Source: Astragalus membranaceus (taxonomy: Eukaryota; Streptophyta; Magnoliopsida; Fabales; Fabaceae). From it: a DNA stretch of 64,000 nucleotides. A program made the translations under genes and the position numbers. The stretch covers positions 55,582,227 to 55,646,226 of the forward strand of contig CM076851.1 of the NCBI GenBank assembly GCA_039519185.1, in the 5' to 3' direction. How positions within the stretch are numbered: position 1 is the stretch's first letter; the number at the start of each line of letters is the position of its first letter. Below the pieces are notes generated by a model. That model was not told the origin of the DNA. It worked only from the letters and a program-made list of their open reading frames with translations, and searched no databases. Positions 28,591 through 40,985 of the stretch are shown here, in pieces.

Positions 28591-31497
28591 TGTAGCGACC
28601 GAAAAATCCGAGAGAGGATTCCTCGAAGGTTCAAAAATGAAGCCGCCACTAACGTTTAATTTTTAGGGCAAACATCGGAAAATCCCTTTTGGAATGGATA
28701 AGGGTCCTTGAGACCAGATAAGGGTTCGGAAGTCGGTTATGCGTGGGGAAGGTATTAGCACCCCACGACATCCTTCCTAATGAAGGTTACCTGCTAACTA
28801 GTTGTAGGAAAGAATATTAATTTTTAAAATGTTAATTTTTACCCTTTTATTGAAAGAAAAAGACTTAATAAAAATTTTAGTATTTTGTGCTTGACAGGAG
28901 TGGGCCCCCGCTCCTACGTATCTCCAGGTGCGATGGAGAAATCAAAGCTACGTAGTTCTTTAGTTAGAAAATGTTTGTTGGTTGGTATTTTTTAATATAG
29001 GGGTTTTAGGACTGTGTGATCTGTGTTGAAGGACCACTGGGGGTCTGAAGGAGCACTGGGGCTCTGCAGGGCCGCTGAGGGCTGAAGGAGCGTTGGGGCT
29101 CTGAAGGACCACAGTTCACTTATCCTAAAACGATGACTAACCCGGCCGTACGTCCGACTTAACCCCCTACTTTGAAAATAAGATTTTTGATTTTCGAAAT
29201 GAAAGAGATGTGTTTGTATTTTTTTAATTTAGAAATTATTTATTTTAAATAGGGATTTTAGGACATGATCCGTAACGGTTCATTAGTGACCTAAAAAGCA
29301 GACTAACCCGACTGTACAGTCGACTTAGTCCCCTATTTTGAAAATAAGATTTTTGATTTTCGAAATGAAAGAGATGTGTTTGTATTTTTTTAATTTAGAA
29401 ATTATTTATTTTAAATAGGGATTTTAGGACATGATCCGTAACGGTTCATTAGTGACCTAAAAAGCAGACTAACCCGACTGTACAGTCGACTTAGTCCCCT
29501 ATTTTGAAAATAAGATTTTTGATTTTCGAAATGAAAGAGATGTGTTTGTATTTTTTTAATTTAGAAATTATTTATTTTAAATAGGGATTTTAGGACATGA
29601 TCCGTAACGGTTCATTAGTGACCTAAAAAGCAGACTAACCCGACTGTACAGTCGACTTAGTCCCCTATTTATATTTTGTGGCTTTTTTTGTAAAAAATGA
29701 ATTAAGAAAGAAAGGTAATGGAAATTGTTTATTTTTGCGCTTGACAGGGGCGTGGCTCTGCTCCTACGTATCTCCTGGTAGAGAATCAAAGGCTACGTAG
29801 TTCTAGGTAGAAAAAATATTTGTATTTTTTATTATCTGAATATTTTTGAAATTAAAGATGCCCGTAATAGACAAAATCTAAAGTGGTCTCTAGCTTGTTT
29901 GACTATTGAAGTTGCTTGCCATAATCAAATAGGCTCAACCCAAAGTGATCATTATTAAGAACATGTTTTTAAATCTGAATGTGATTTTTTTTATGAGAAT
30001 ATTGGACTTGAAATGTTGTTTTGAAGATTAAAATTGAGTGAAATAAATTAGGCTGGTTGACTAACGAAAGTGATAGATGAACCTAAATCCAAAATTACAA
30101 TGATTTTAATAAATGGAGATTATATTAATGGAATAAACCTTTTGAAAGAAATGGAATAAATCAAAAACTAGATATTATTGGAATGGGGGATAAACTATGA
30201 AGGGGAGTGCAACTACAAAAGTAGTATACGGGTCACACACATGTAACTTTAAACAAATGGGCTTAAGCCCAAACCTTTCATAAAATGAAATAAAATAAAT
30301 AATATGAGAACTCTAAAACTAGAATGTTCCAGTGAGACCTGATTTAGAAAACGTGAAGCAATCAAGATGTGGTGCGGCTTGTTGTTCCCACAGTGAGAGA
30401 AAAAATGGTTTTTAGACAGAATGAACAAAAAAGGGAAATAGTGTGAAAGAGACGCAAAACCGAGTCCGGTGGCGGAGGGGGCCTGGCCGAAGCGGTGCTG
30501 TGGCTGGCGGCGACGATGACGGCGGTGGAGGGTGGTGGTTTGCGCGGCTCCCTCTTCTCCTTCTCTTCTCTCATTTTTTGTTTCTCTTTTGAAATCTCAT
30601 GGTTCAGTGTGTGTTGTTGTGAATGGGGGTGGTTGTTGGTTGTTGGGGAAAGGGAGAGGGCGGCGACGTAGTGGTGATTCGGGTTTGACAGTGGGGGCTG
30701 TTCGATGGTGGTGGAACGGCAGTGATATGGTGCGCTGGGGGTGGAGGGTTGTCACGGTGAGGTGGTGGTTGGTTGTTGGGAGTGGTACTTTCCCTCTTCT
30801 CTTTCTCTCTTATGTTACTGTTTTGGTTTTTCTTTTTTCCTTTGTTTTCTTTTCATTTCTTTGTTCTGTCCCTCCTATTTTTGTTTTTGAAGTTGGATAT
30901 ATAGAAGGATTTGCCTTGCTTGTTGTACTGTGTTGTCAATTTTTCTGCCTCTCAGTTTTGTGTATTTGTTCAAGTATTTCATGTTTTGATGTATAAAGTA
31001 TTCTGATCACAATTTTCTTTCTCCCGAGCCCCTGCCTCATTCACGATTTTGTTGGGTTTGACTGTTGCTCACATTTGTTTCTTTGTGTACAGGCTGTGTA
31101 TGGAGGCTTTGGTGTAGTGCAAAGAGGCATTCCTTAGTTGGTGAAAGAGGGCAGTAACATGATAAAAGAGTTTAAAACTCTTGTCTCAAAATGGACTTAC
31201 ACATCACTCTCCATTGTATTATCTATAATTTTTAGCAATTCTGATTTCTAATTTTTCTATCTTTATATTGTAATGTAAAAAAAAAGTTAACATCAAATAT
31301 TAATAACAGCCTTTTTTAATTAAGTTCTTCTTGCAAACGATAAAAAGAAAATAAGTTCTACTAATAACAACAGAAATGACGTCAAGCCGCTACCAAACGG
31401 CACGCGTAAACGACAAAAATCTCAAAAAGCACAACGAGCAAAATTTTGATTTTTTCTAATAAACTTTAAATTAGCCGGACAAAATTAGGGTATGACA
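28591..31497 (+). repeat. 5' LTR of element B (2,907 bp)
   Basis: Starts TGTAGCGACC and ends GGTATGACA. It includes CTGAAGGA-type short repeats (29028-29112), a triplicated 166-bp unit (29165-29662) and a GC-rich segment (30480-30780) with a chance reading frame (30532-30996) I do not accept as a gene. AT-rich DNA follows. Confidence 0.75.
29165..29662. repeat. 166-bp tandem repeat, three copies
   Basis: Unit boundaries at 29165, 29331 and 29497, an exact 166-bp period. Each unit has GAAAATAAGATTTTTGATT and ends near ACTGTACAGTCGACTTAGTC. Copies two and three look identical, the first is slightly different, so the last duplication is recent. Confidence 0.9.
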
Positions 31498-31776
31498 GCT
31501 GCCCCTCTTTATTTATATTCCGTAGATAAACTGAAGGGTTTTCATAGTAGGAATAGAAATAAAGATAAGACAAATGCTAATTTTGTCCTTTCAGTAGAAA
31601 AGTGTAGAGTTTGAGAATCAACAGAGAACGGTTAACACTCGGGGTGCCGACGAGAAAGGAATAAAGAAACTGGGGCTCTGAAGGAGCACTGGGGCTCTGA
31701 AGGACCGTTGGGGGTCTGAAGGAGCACTGGGGCTCTGAAGGACCACTGCGGGTCTAAAGGATCGATGCCCTGAAGT
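31498..31776 (+). other. element B internal start
   Basis: GCTGCCCCTC follows the LTR directly; I do not recognise a PBS there. CTGAAGGACC/GAGCACTGGGG repeats fill 31672-31760. Confidence 0.5.
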
Positions 31777-31781
31777 ATCGG
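31777..31781. repeat. TSD ATCGG, left of Tekay copy 1
   Basis: ATCGG before TGTAACATCC, matched at 40981-40985. Confidence 0.9.
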
Positions 31782-34104
31782 TGTAACATCCCCTAATTAG
31801 CTAATTAGATTAATTAAATTAGCAAGAGGTTAAGTTGATTAGTTTGCATTAATTATGTGATGTTTGGAATGAATAAATTATAGTTGTGCATAATTGAAAT
31901 ATTATGTTAAGTTAGTGAGTCAGGGGATTAGTGTGGTGTTAAGAGTAAATTAAGAGAATATTAGAGAGTAGGGGTATTTTGGTCCTTGCAACCCCCTTTT
32001 ATTGAAAGCCAGCTGAACACACCATAACACCACTTCATTTTTTTAGTTTCAGCAAAAGAAAGAATAGAAGAGAGGGAGCTTGGGAGAGAGGGAGAGAGCT
32101 CGAGAGAGAGAGTGGAGAAGGAAGGGAAGAGATCCTACCTATATTGTTCATGCATGTGTAATCTAAAACTACCATCCTCCATCATTTTTCTTCTTCTTCC
32201 CATTGATCTAATTTTCTGTACAAACATCCAACTTCTCTCCAAAACACCATTTTCAAACCTTCAAGCTCCAAGCATGGAAATGGAGATATAACCCTTGCAT
32301 GTCCTTGCTAGAGTCCATTATTTAGTATCAAGGCTCACCTCCAAGCCACAAATTGCTGTTTGAAGTTGTTGGGTAGCTAGGATTCGGAATCAGCTGCTGT
32401 CCAAGCGATTTGGAGTAGCTGAGTTCGTTGTTGGAGCGAATTCGAGGAGAGTTCGTGGTTTTTAGAGCGGTTGAGTTCTCGGAGTCTCGGTGTTTGCGTG
32501 ATTTTCATCACTTCGGGTGAGTTCTATAACTCGCTTAGGGAATGTGTGTATTTTCGGAGTCTCCATCTTTTCGAAAACCGCTTTTCTAAAAACAGTGACT
32601 TTAAATAACAAGCTATGTTTTGATCGTTGAAATGTGCTGAATTTAATAGTATATGTCTGCTGTATTATGCTACTATAATGTACGTGTTCATGTTTGGGTC
32701 TCGGTCGGAAGGGAAATGGGAATCGGAATGGAATGGTTTAACTCATGAAAAGTATGTTTTCTGGAAAACTGATGGAAACGCACGGATCGTGTGCCTCTGA
32801 GCACGGGTCGTGCGCCTCCATCTGATACTACAAGAACTGGATTTTTAAACACGCACGGATCGTGCGCTCAGTCGCACGGGTCGTGCGTAAGTTTCTGGAA
32901 ATTTCTACAACTTTGTTCAACAACACACGGGTCGTGCGCCTACACGCACGGGTCGTGTGAGACCTTCTGATCTTCAAATTCAAAGTACCTTTTTATCCAT
33001 TCCGAATGATTCCAATCCTCTTCTAATCCATTCCCCAAGGTCCCCCAACAATGTAAAGATTGCTATCATGGAGTTATTCATGTTTGATTGAAAACTTGGG
33101 TGCTATGAATGTGACGAAAACCGTACTTAGAGAACGCGTGAGAACACAAATCAAGAAATGTTAACGGACCTTGAGTCCAATCATGTTAAGATAACGAACT
33201 TCAAGTTCATCAAGTCATGTAAGCTAATTGATTGTAAGTCTATGAAGACAAAAAAAACTCTCAATTCATGTAAACACAAATCAAGTTACTTTCCCTCGGG
33301 GAAAGGTAGATGGTATACCTTGTGTATATCGAGGATGACGATCCTCCAGTTATTAGCATACCTAGTGGAGGGGAGTCATGAATCCAAAGCTAGGACCCTA
33401 GCATTATTCGAATAGAATTTCGGATTGGGGTTTCCGTAGATATTGGGCAATCAAGATTGTCTAGCATTATATCTCGGGTTGTGCTAAGTTCAAGTTAAAA
33501 TATGATCCGTAGTCGCTTATTAGGGCTACATCAGGAAGAATCAGAAATGTAACAAGTAGTCGCTTATTAGGGCTACAAGTTACGAGTAAATATCATGTAT
33601 TCACGTGGTCGCTTATTCGGGCCACGAGTTCAGATTCAAGTATAACAAACCGTTAGAGTTGGTCAGTGGTCTCGATAGGACTCACTGAGATAATGTTTAT
33701 CTCACCCTTCATATTTGTGGCTTTTACAGAGAAACAGGGGAAGACAAAGGCGACAAAGCACGGTTAGCTGGTGTGACTCGAGGAGTCCGGAAGTCCATGT
33801 TTCTTGTTTTAGGCCCTTGCCCTTCTGTAGTACTTTTGTTATCGGTTGTATAACTATCATGTATAAGTTATAAATCGTTTCCGCTACTTTATGTTTTGAG
33901 TATTGAACACCAGGATTATGTACAAGTCTTAAGTTTTGAAACTTAAGCATTTTCAGGAAGTTTATGAGGTTCAGAGAACCGTTTGATATGTATTATCGTC
34001 AGTTTTAGATGTGTTCAATATTTCAATAACAGGAAGTTACTCTGATATATGCCATTTAGTGCATTTCGGTGATTCTATATGATAGAATTTATCGGGGTGT
34101 TACA
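31782..34104 (+). repeat. 5' LTR of Tekay copy 1
   Basis: Contains GA-rich repeats (32055-32125), three pairs of near-palindromes GCACGG(A/G)TCGTGCG at 32780-32959, and GTCGCTTATTAGGGCTACA direct repeats (33490-33620). Confidence 0.92.
32780..32959. repeat. three 21-bp-spaced palindrome pairs (5' LTR)
   Basis: 14-mers of the form GCACGGRTCGTGCG start at 32780 and 32801, 32853 and 32874, 32925 and 32946. Each pair is exactly 21 bp apart and the pairs are 73 and 72 bp apart. Intervening sequence is only weakly repeated. The same set is present in the 3' LTR at about 39656-39835. Confidence 0.92.
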
Positions 34105-34107
34105 TTA

Positions 34108-34121
34108 TGGTATCAGAGCAG
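34108..34121 (+). promoter_or_regulatory. PBS, Tekay copy 1
   Basis: TGGTATCAGAGCAG, three bases after the LTR, is the usual initiator-Met tRNA primer site. Confidence 0.9.
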
Positions 34122-34251
34122 TTCGACCTAGTCGGGCTTAGATTAGTTAGGGTGGTTTTGTCCCTTGAGTAACCCTACCATTATGCTTCTTATGATGCTA
34201 AGAGACATTGAGACTGATCAACTTAATACTTGGTGTATCATTTGCAGAATT

Positions 34252-34995
34252 ATGGCAGGAGGATCAAGGAATAACCCACCAGTCGATCCACATGCTGCTT
34301 GGATGCAAGGCATGATGGAAAGACAACAAAAGATGCTGGAAGATATGGTAGCATTGCAGCAGAATGCTCAAGTTCAACCTCAGCAGGCCCCAGAGCCGCA
34401 AGTTAACCCCAGGCAAGTTTATTCAGAATTCTTGAAGATGAAGCCATCTGAGTTCAAAGGAGGACCGGTTGTCATGGAAGCCCAGCATTGGCTGGATGAT
34501 ATAGAGAAGATTTTTCTGACTATGCAAGTTACGGATGAGGACAAGTTAAGGTTGGCATCCCATATGCTGAAAGGGGAGGCTCACAACTGGTGGACTAATG
34601 TTAATGCTATGATGGTGACTATGGGTACTCCCCAGACTTGGGAGCATTTCAGACAAGCGTTTTTGGAGCAGTTCTTTCCAACGGCAATGAGGTTCGAAAA
34701 GGAGAATGAGATTTTAACTCTCACTCAAGGAAGCCTAACGGTGGGTCAGTACTCCGCCAAGTTTGAAGAGTTGTATCAATTCTTCGGTTTGGCTGGTTAT
34801 GCCCCCAACGACAAGTGGAAGACCGATAGGTACAAGTATGGGTTAAGGGAAGACATTGCTCAGAGTCTAAGTTCCTTTGCATATACCAATTATGCGGCCA
34901 TGGTTCAGCAAGCTCATATAGCCGAAAGTGATTTGAAGAGGTTGTATGCAAGTAGGAAAGTATTCCATCAGAGTAAGAAGAATTGGATCATCTAA
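34252..34995 (+). pseudogene. gag, Tekay copy 1 (frameshifted)
   Basis: I prefer the ATG at 34252 (MAGGSRNNPP), which is shared with the minus-strand copies; an earlier in-frame ATG (34165) lies in the PBS-proximal leader. Gag domain: glutamine-rich stretch (MMERQQKMLEDMV), FKGGPVVMEAQHWLDDIEKIF, MLKGEAHNWW, FRQAFLEQFFP, KYGLREDIAQ. At about 34975-34990 the frame runs out (QSKKNWII, then stop). The zinc-knuckle part continues in the next frame, so a single-base indel is present. Gag forms the particle and binds RNA. Confidence 0.85.
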
Positions 34996-36415
34996 CAATC
35001 AAATGGGTCCTAGGTACAACTCCAACAAGGGGAAGCAGATTCAGTCGTCCAATTCACCAAGGTTCAGCGCATGCTCCAACTGTGGAAGGTACCATCAAGG
35101 TAAGTGTCAAGTGGGATCGACTCAATGCTACTACTGCAAGAAGGAGGGACATTATGCTACTAATTGCCCAAAGAAGAGAGGTCAAGAAGAAGGTGCCACT
35201 ACAACCCATGGGAGGGTTTACACTTTGGACGCCCAGAAGGTCACACCGTCAGATAATCTACTAAGGGGTATGGGATCTCTTTTTAATAACTCCGTTAGTA
35301 TTTTATATGATTCAGGTGCGACCCATTGTTTTATATCTCAAGTTTGTGTCGAACGGTTGGGATTGGCTTTAACTCCTTTGCCTCAACCAATCTCCATTAA
35401 GACTGCTGCTGAAGGTAGTGTTCAGGCCCAAGCGATATGTGAAAATTGTCTTCTATCCATTGGAGACAGGAATTTTGTGTTAGACTTCATTTGTTTACCA
35501 ATGAAGGGCATGGACGTCGTCCTAGGAATGAGTTGGATGACGGCCAACCATGTAACTATAGATTGCTTCCATCGAACTATCGGTTTCGCCTCCGAGTCAG
35601 TGGAGCTACAACCGCCCAATTCTGAAGCTGTTATTTCTTTCACTGCGGCCAGTAACAATCTGTTCCAAGGCGCAGAAGCTTATGTCATGATGCTGTCTGC
35701 ATCCACTGAGACAGGTCAGGATTTATCTTCTGTGCAAGTTGTTAATGAATTTCTTCATGTGTTTCCCGATGAAGTTCCTTCGTTTCCTCCGGATCGTGAG
35801 GTGGAATTTTCTATAGAGTTGGTTCCGGGCACTGGACCTATTTCTATAGCCCCGTATAGAATGTCGCCGTTAGAGTTGAGAGAATTGAAAGTTCAACTTG
35901 AAGAGCTAATTTCCAAACGGTTCATCCGGCCGAGTGCCTCACCATGGGGTGCTCCAGTGTTGCTTGTCAAGAAGAAGGACGGAAGTATGAGATTGTGTAT
36001 CGATTATCGTCAGTTGAATAAGGTGACTATCAAGAACAAGTACCCTCTACCGAGAATTGATGATTTGCTAGATCAGTTGAGGGGAGCTTCTGTATTTTCA
36101 AAAATTGATTTGAGATCCGGCTATCACCAAATCAGGGTTCAAGCTTTGGACGTCCCGAAGACCGCTTTCCGTACGAGGTATGGACACTATGAATTCGTAG
36201 TGATGCCCTTCGGTTTGACAAATGCTCCAGCGGTATTCATGGATTATATGAATCGGATTTTTAATCCCTATCTGGATCAGTTTGTGGTAGTGTTCATTGA
36301 TGATATCTTGGTATTCTCTAAAACGATTGAAGAGCATGTGCAACATCTCCGAATTGTTCTGAACGTACTCCGAGAGAAGAAGTTGTATGCTAAGCCATCC
36401 AAATGTGATTTTTAG
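34985..36415 (+). pseudogene. gag C-terminus, protease and RT, Tekay copy 1
   Basis: The frame continues gag with CSNCGRYHQGKC and zinc knuckle CYYCKKEGHYATNC. Aspartic protease follows (LYDSGATHCFIS, Asp at 35309-35311) with the late motif GMDVVLGMSWM, then RT with RPSASPWGAPVLLVKKKDG, DYRQLNKVTIKNKYPLPRID, DLRSGYHQIRV and catalytic FIDDILVF (about 36293-36316). It stops at TAG 36413-36415 where the minus-strand copy has TGG (Trp) in the RT connection; one G to A change explains it. Confidence 0.9.
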
Positions 36416-38608
36416 ATGCCCGAGGTTAAGTTTCTGGGTCATGTGATATCTCAGACAGGTGTTGCAGTGGATCCCAGTAAGATCGAAGCTGTGGTAGATT
36501 GGGAACAGCCGTCTAAAGTTACTGAGGTAAGAAGTTTCTTGGGATTAGCTGGGTATTATCGAAGATTCATTCAAGGATTTTCCCAGCTGGTTCTTCCACT
36601 CACTCGGTTAACTCGCAAGGGTCAACCGTTTGTTTGGGACTCAGACTGTGATAATTGTTTCACAGAATTGAAGGATCGTTTGACTTCTGCACCTATCCTG
36701 ATTCTTCCAGATCCGTCCGTAGGATTCCAAATCTATTGTGACGCCTCTGGTAAGGGTTTGGGATGTGTCCTGATGCAGAATCAACAAGTAGTTGCCTATG
36801 CCTCCAGGCAGTTGAAGCCGCATGAAGAGAATTACCCAACTCATGATTTAGAGTTGGCGGCGATTGTGTTTGCCCTGAAGATTTGGAGACATTACCTGTA
36901 TGGGTCTCGTTTCGAAGTCTTTAGTGACCACAAGAGCCTTAAGTATTTGTTTGACCAAAAGGAGCTGAACAACAGACAGAGGAGATGGTCAGAATTTCTG
37001 AAAGATTATGATTTTGAATTGAAGTACCATCCTGGTAAGGCTAATGTTGTGGCCGATGCTTTAAGCAGAAAATCTATCCATACTGCAGAGTTGATGATGC
37101 ACGAGATGTCTTTGTTGGAATCATTCAGAGACCTCAATTTGAGAGTGAAGTCAAGAAGGAGCAGGTTGGTGTTGAGTCACATTCGGATTTCAAGTCCCTT
37201 GAGAGATCTAATTCGCTCAGCCCAAGAAGGTGATGTAGAGCTGCAAGTGCAGAGGAGATTGCCGAGTTACACCGAAGACGGTGATGGCGTAATTTGTTTT
37301 GATGGTAGAATCTGTGTGCCGAATGATGAGAATGTAAAGAGGCAAGTTCTAGAAGAGGCTCATAAGAGTCAGTTCTCAATACATCCTGGATCCACCAAGA
37401 TGTATCGAGATTTGAAGCAATTGTACTGGTGGCCGGGTATGAAAGTAGATATTGCAGAGTTTGTGTCTCGATGCTTGACTTGTCAAAGGGTTAAGATAGA
37501 GCACCAGAAGCCAGGTGGTCAGTTACAACCGTTGAATGTACCTGAATGGAAATGGGAAAGCATATCTATGGATTTTGTCATGGGATTGCCACGGTCCCAA
37601 GCCGGAAATGATTCTATTTGGGTAGTGGTGGATCGCCTGACCAAGTCCGCTCATTTTATTCCAGTGCGTTCGAATCACAAGGTTGCTAGGTTAGCAGATG
37701 AGTATCTCAAGAATATTGTGAAGTTGCATGGAATCCCTACAAGTATCATCTGTGATCGAGATCCCAAGTTCACATCTCGATTTTGGAGAGCATTAAATAT
37801 GGCGTTGGGGACAAAGGTGTGTGTTAGCACCGCTTACCATCCACAGACAGACGGGCAGACGGAGAGAACCATTCAGACATTGGAGGATATGTTGAGGGCT
37901 TGTGCACTCGATAGTGGAGGCAGATGGGAGGATCATCTTCCATTGGTGGAATTTTCATACAACAACAGTTGCCATTCTAGTATCGGAATGGCTCCATATG
38001 AAGCATTGTATGGAAGGAAGTGCAGAACACCATTGTGTTGGTGGGATGTAGGTGAGCAGAGATTGTTGGGACCGGATTTGGTCCGTGAGACTACGGAGAA
38101 GATCCGTCAGATAAGAGAAAGGATGAAAGCCGCGCAGAGTCGACAAAAAAGTTACGCGGATAAGAGAAGAAGGCCATTAGAATTCGAAGAAGGAGACCAT
38201 GTCTTTTTGAGACTTTCTCCAACCATCGGAACCGGTATTGCTTTACGAGCGAAGAAGCTCAGTCCTCGGTATGTCGGACCCTTCCAGATTGTCGAGCGAG
38301 TTGGGCCGGTAGCGTATCGCATTGCATTGCCTCCAGAATTGTCCAGATTACATGATGTGTTTCATGTATCTCAGCTAAGGAAATATATTCATGATCCGAA
38401 TCAACCATTAAGTTATGAAGCGATTGACATCAGACCGGATTTATCCTATCAGCCTACTCCAATCAGGATCATCGAACGCGGCGAGAGAACTCTCCGGACG
38501 AGGTCAATTCCTATTGTCAAGGTGCTTTGGGACGGTGCGTCACCTGACGAAGCGACATGGGAAGTAGAGGAGAGCATGCGAGAGAAACATCCTTATTTGT
38601 TCGAGTAA
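36416..38608 (+). pseudogene. RT thumb, RNase H, integrase, Tekay copy 1
   Basis: Same frame as the preceding part, separated only by the TAG. RT thumb (KFLGHVISQTG); RNase H with CDASGKGLGCVL (Asp109) and ATHDLELAAIVFALK-like THDLELAAIVFALK; integrase zinc motif (HPGSTKMYRDL, CLTCQRVK); catalytic D386, D447 and E483 (D35E). The C-terminus has SPRYVGPFQIVERVGPVAY and RLHDVFHVSQLRKY (GPF/Y region) and ends in VLWDGASPDEATWEVEE, a chromodomain-like tail of chromoviruses thought to steer integration to heterochromatin. The part is intact in itself. Confidence 0.9.
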
Positions 38609-38658
38609 GGTACGTTTTGTCAATTTTGAGGACAAAATTTTAAAAAAGTTGGGGTGAT
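38609..38658 (+). promoter_or_regulatory. polypurine tract region, Tekay copy 1
   Basis: AAAAAAGTTGGGGTGAT at about 38642-38658 abuts the 3' LTR. The same tract (reverse complement) precedes the 3' LTR of the minus-strand element at 50934-50957. Confidence 0.7.
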
Positions 38659-40980
38659 TGTAACATCCCCTAATTAGCTAATTAGATTAATTAAATTAGC
38701 AAGAGGTTAAGTTGATTAGTTTGCATTAATTATGTGATGTTTGGAATGAATAAATTATAGTTGTGCATAATTGAAATATTATGTTAAGTTAGTGAGTCAG
38801 GGGATTAGTGTGGTGTTAAGAGTAAATTAAGAGAATAGTAGAGAGTAGGGGTATTTTGGTCCTTGCAACCCCCTTTTATTGAAAGCCAGCTGAACACACC
38901 ACAACACCACTTCATTTTTTTAGTTTCAGCAAAAGAAAGAATAGAAGAGAGGGAGCTTGGGAGAGAGGGAGAGAGCTCGAGAGAGAGAGTGGAGAAGGAA
39001 GGGAAGAGATCCCACCTCTATTGTTCATGCATGTGTAATCTAAAACTACCATCCTCCATCATTTTTCTTCTTCTTCCCATTGATCTAATTTTCTGAACAA
39101 ACATCCAACTTCTCTCCAAAACACCATTTTCAAACCTTCAAGCTCCAAGCATGGAAATGGAGATATAACCCTTGCATGTCCTTGCTAGAGTCCATTATTT
39201 AGTATCAAGGCTCACCTCCAAGCCACAAATTGCTGTTTGAAGTTGTTGGTAGCTAGGATTCGGAATCAGCTGCTGTCCAAGCGATTTGGAGTAGCTGAGT
39301 TTGTTGTTGGAGCGAATTCGAGGAGAGTTCGTGGTTTTTAGAGCGGTTGATTTCTCGGAGTCTCGGTGGTTGCGTGATTTTCATCACTTCGGGTGAGTTC
39401 TATAACTCGCTTAGGGAATGTGTGTATTTTCGGAGTCTCCATCTTTTCGAAAACCGCTTTTCTAAAAACAGTGACTTTTAATAACAAGCTATGTTTTGAT
39501 CGTTGAAATGTGCTGAATTTAATAGTATATGTCTGCTGTATTATGCTACTATAATGTACGTGTTCATGTTTGGGTCTCGGTCGGAAGGGAAATGGGAATC
39601 GGAATGGAATGGTTTAACTCATGAAAAGTATGTTTTCTGGAAAACTGATGGAAACGCACGGATCGTGTGCCTCTGAGCACGGGTCGTGCGCCTCCATCTG
39701 ATACTACAAGAACTGGATTTTTAAACACGCACGGATCGTGCGCTCAGTCGCACGGGTCGTGCGTAAGTTTCTGGAAATTTCTACAACTTTGTTCAACAAC
39801 ACACGGGTCGTGCGCCTACACGCACGGTTCGTGTGAGACCTTCTGATCTTCAAATTCAAAGTACCTTTTTATCCATTCCGAATGATTCCAATCCTCTTCT
39901 AATCCATTCCCCAAGGTCCCCCAACAATGTAAAGATTGCTATCATGGAGTTATTCATGTTTGATTGAAAACTTGGGTGCTATGAATGTGACGAAAACCGT
40001 ACTTAGAGAACGCGTGAGAACACAAATCAAGAAATGTTAACGGACCTTGAGTCCAATCATGTTAAGATAACGAACTTCAAGTTCATCAAGTCATGTAAGC
40101 TAATTGATTGTAAGTCTATGAAGACAAAAAAAAACTCTCAATTCATGTAAACACAAATCAAGTTACTTTCCCTCGGGGAAAGGTAGATGGTATACCTTGT
40201 GTATATCGAGGATGACGATCCTCCAGTTATTAGCATACCTAGTGGAGGGGAGTCATGAATCCAAAGCTAGGACCCTAGCATTATTCGAATAGAATTTCGG
40301 ATTGGGGTTTCCGTAGATATTGGGCAATCAAGATTGTCTAGCATTATATCTCGGGTTGTGCTAAGTTCAAGTTAAAATATGATCCGTAGTCGCTTATTAG
40401 GGCTACATCAGGAAGAATCAGAAATGTAACAAGTAGTCGCTTATTAGGGCTACAAGTTACGAGTAAATATCATGTATTCACGTGGTCGCTTATTCGGGCC
40501 ACGAGTTCAGATTCAAGTATAACAAACCGTTAGAGTTGGTCAGGGGTCTCGATAGGACTCACTGAGATAATGTTTATCTCACCCTTCATATTTGTGGCTT
40601 TTACAGAGAAACAGGGGAAGGCAAAGGCGACAAAGCACGGTTAGCTGGTGTGACTCGAGGAGTCCGGAAGTCTATGTTTCTTGTTTTAGGCCCTTGCCCT
40701 TTGTAGTACTTTTGTTATCGGTTGTATAACTATCATGCATAAGTTATAAATCATTTCCGCTACTTTATGTTTTGAGTATTGAACACCAGGATTATGTACA
40801 AGCCTTAAGTTTTGAAACTTAAGCATTTTCAGGAAGTTTATGAGGTTCGGAGAACCGTTTGATATGTATTATCTTCAGTTTTAGATGTGTTCAATATTTC
40901 AATAACAGGAAGTTACTCTGATATATGCCATTTAGTGCATTTCGGTGATTCTATATGATAGAATTTATCGGGGTGTTACA
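38659..40980 (+). repeat. 3' LTR of Tekay copy 1
   Basis: Partner of 31782-34104. Carries CTTTTAATAAC (39475) where the 5' LTR has CTTTAAATAAC, a marker used to trace the filler fragment at 43972. Confidence 0.92.
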
Positions 40981-40985
40981 ATCGG
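40981..40985. repeat. TSD ATCGG, right of Tekay copy 1
   Basis: Directly follows GTTACA; pairs with 31777-31781. Confidence 0.9.

Larger units (their letters stand above)
31782..40980 (+). mobile_element. Ty3/gypsy chromovirus (Tekay-like), copy 1, complete
   Basis: LTRs 31782-34104 (2,323 bp) and 38659-40980 (2,322 bp) start TGTAAC and end GTTACA. A Met-type PBS, gag, PR-RT-RNase H-IN with a chromodomain-like C-terminus, and a purine tract lie between. TSD ATCGG. The LTRs differ at about 20 positions by my reading (<1%). One frameshift in gag and one TAG in RT disable it. A 9.2-kb size with a Met PBS and this gag type suggests Tekay/Del. Confidence 0.93.

Noticed and set aside
30532..30996. 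154-residue frame in the GC-rich part of element B LTR
   Set aside because: Composition follows local G/T richness, no domain, lies in an LTR.
28591..31497. Solo LTR of element B
   Set aside because: The left flank AAGAG does not match the bases after 31497 (GCTGC) but does match those after 44331, so it is the 5' LTR of a full element.
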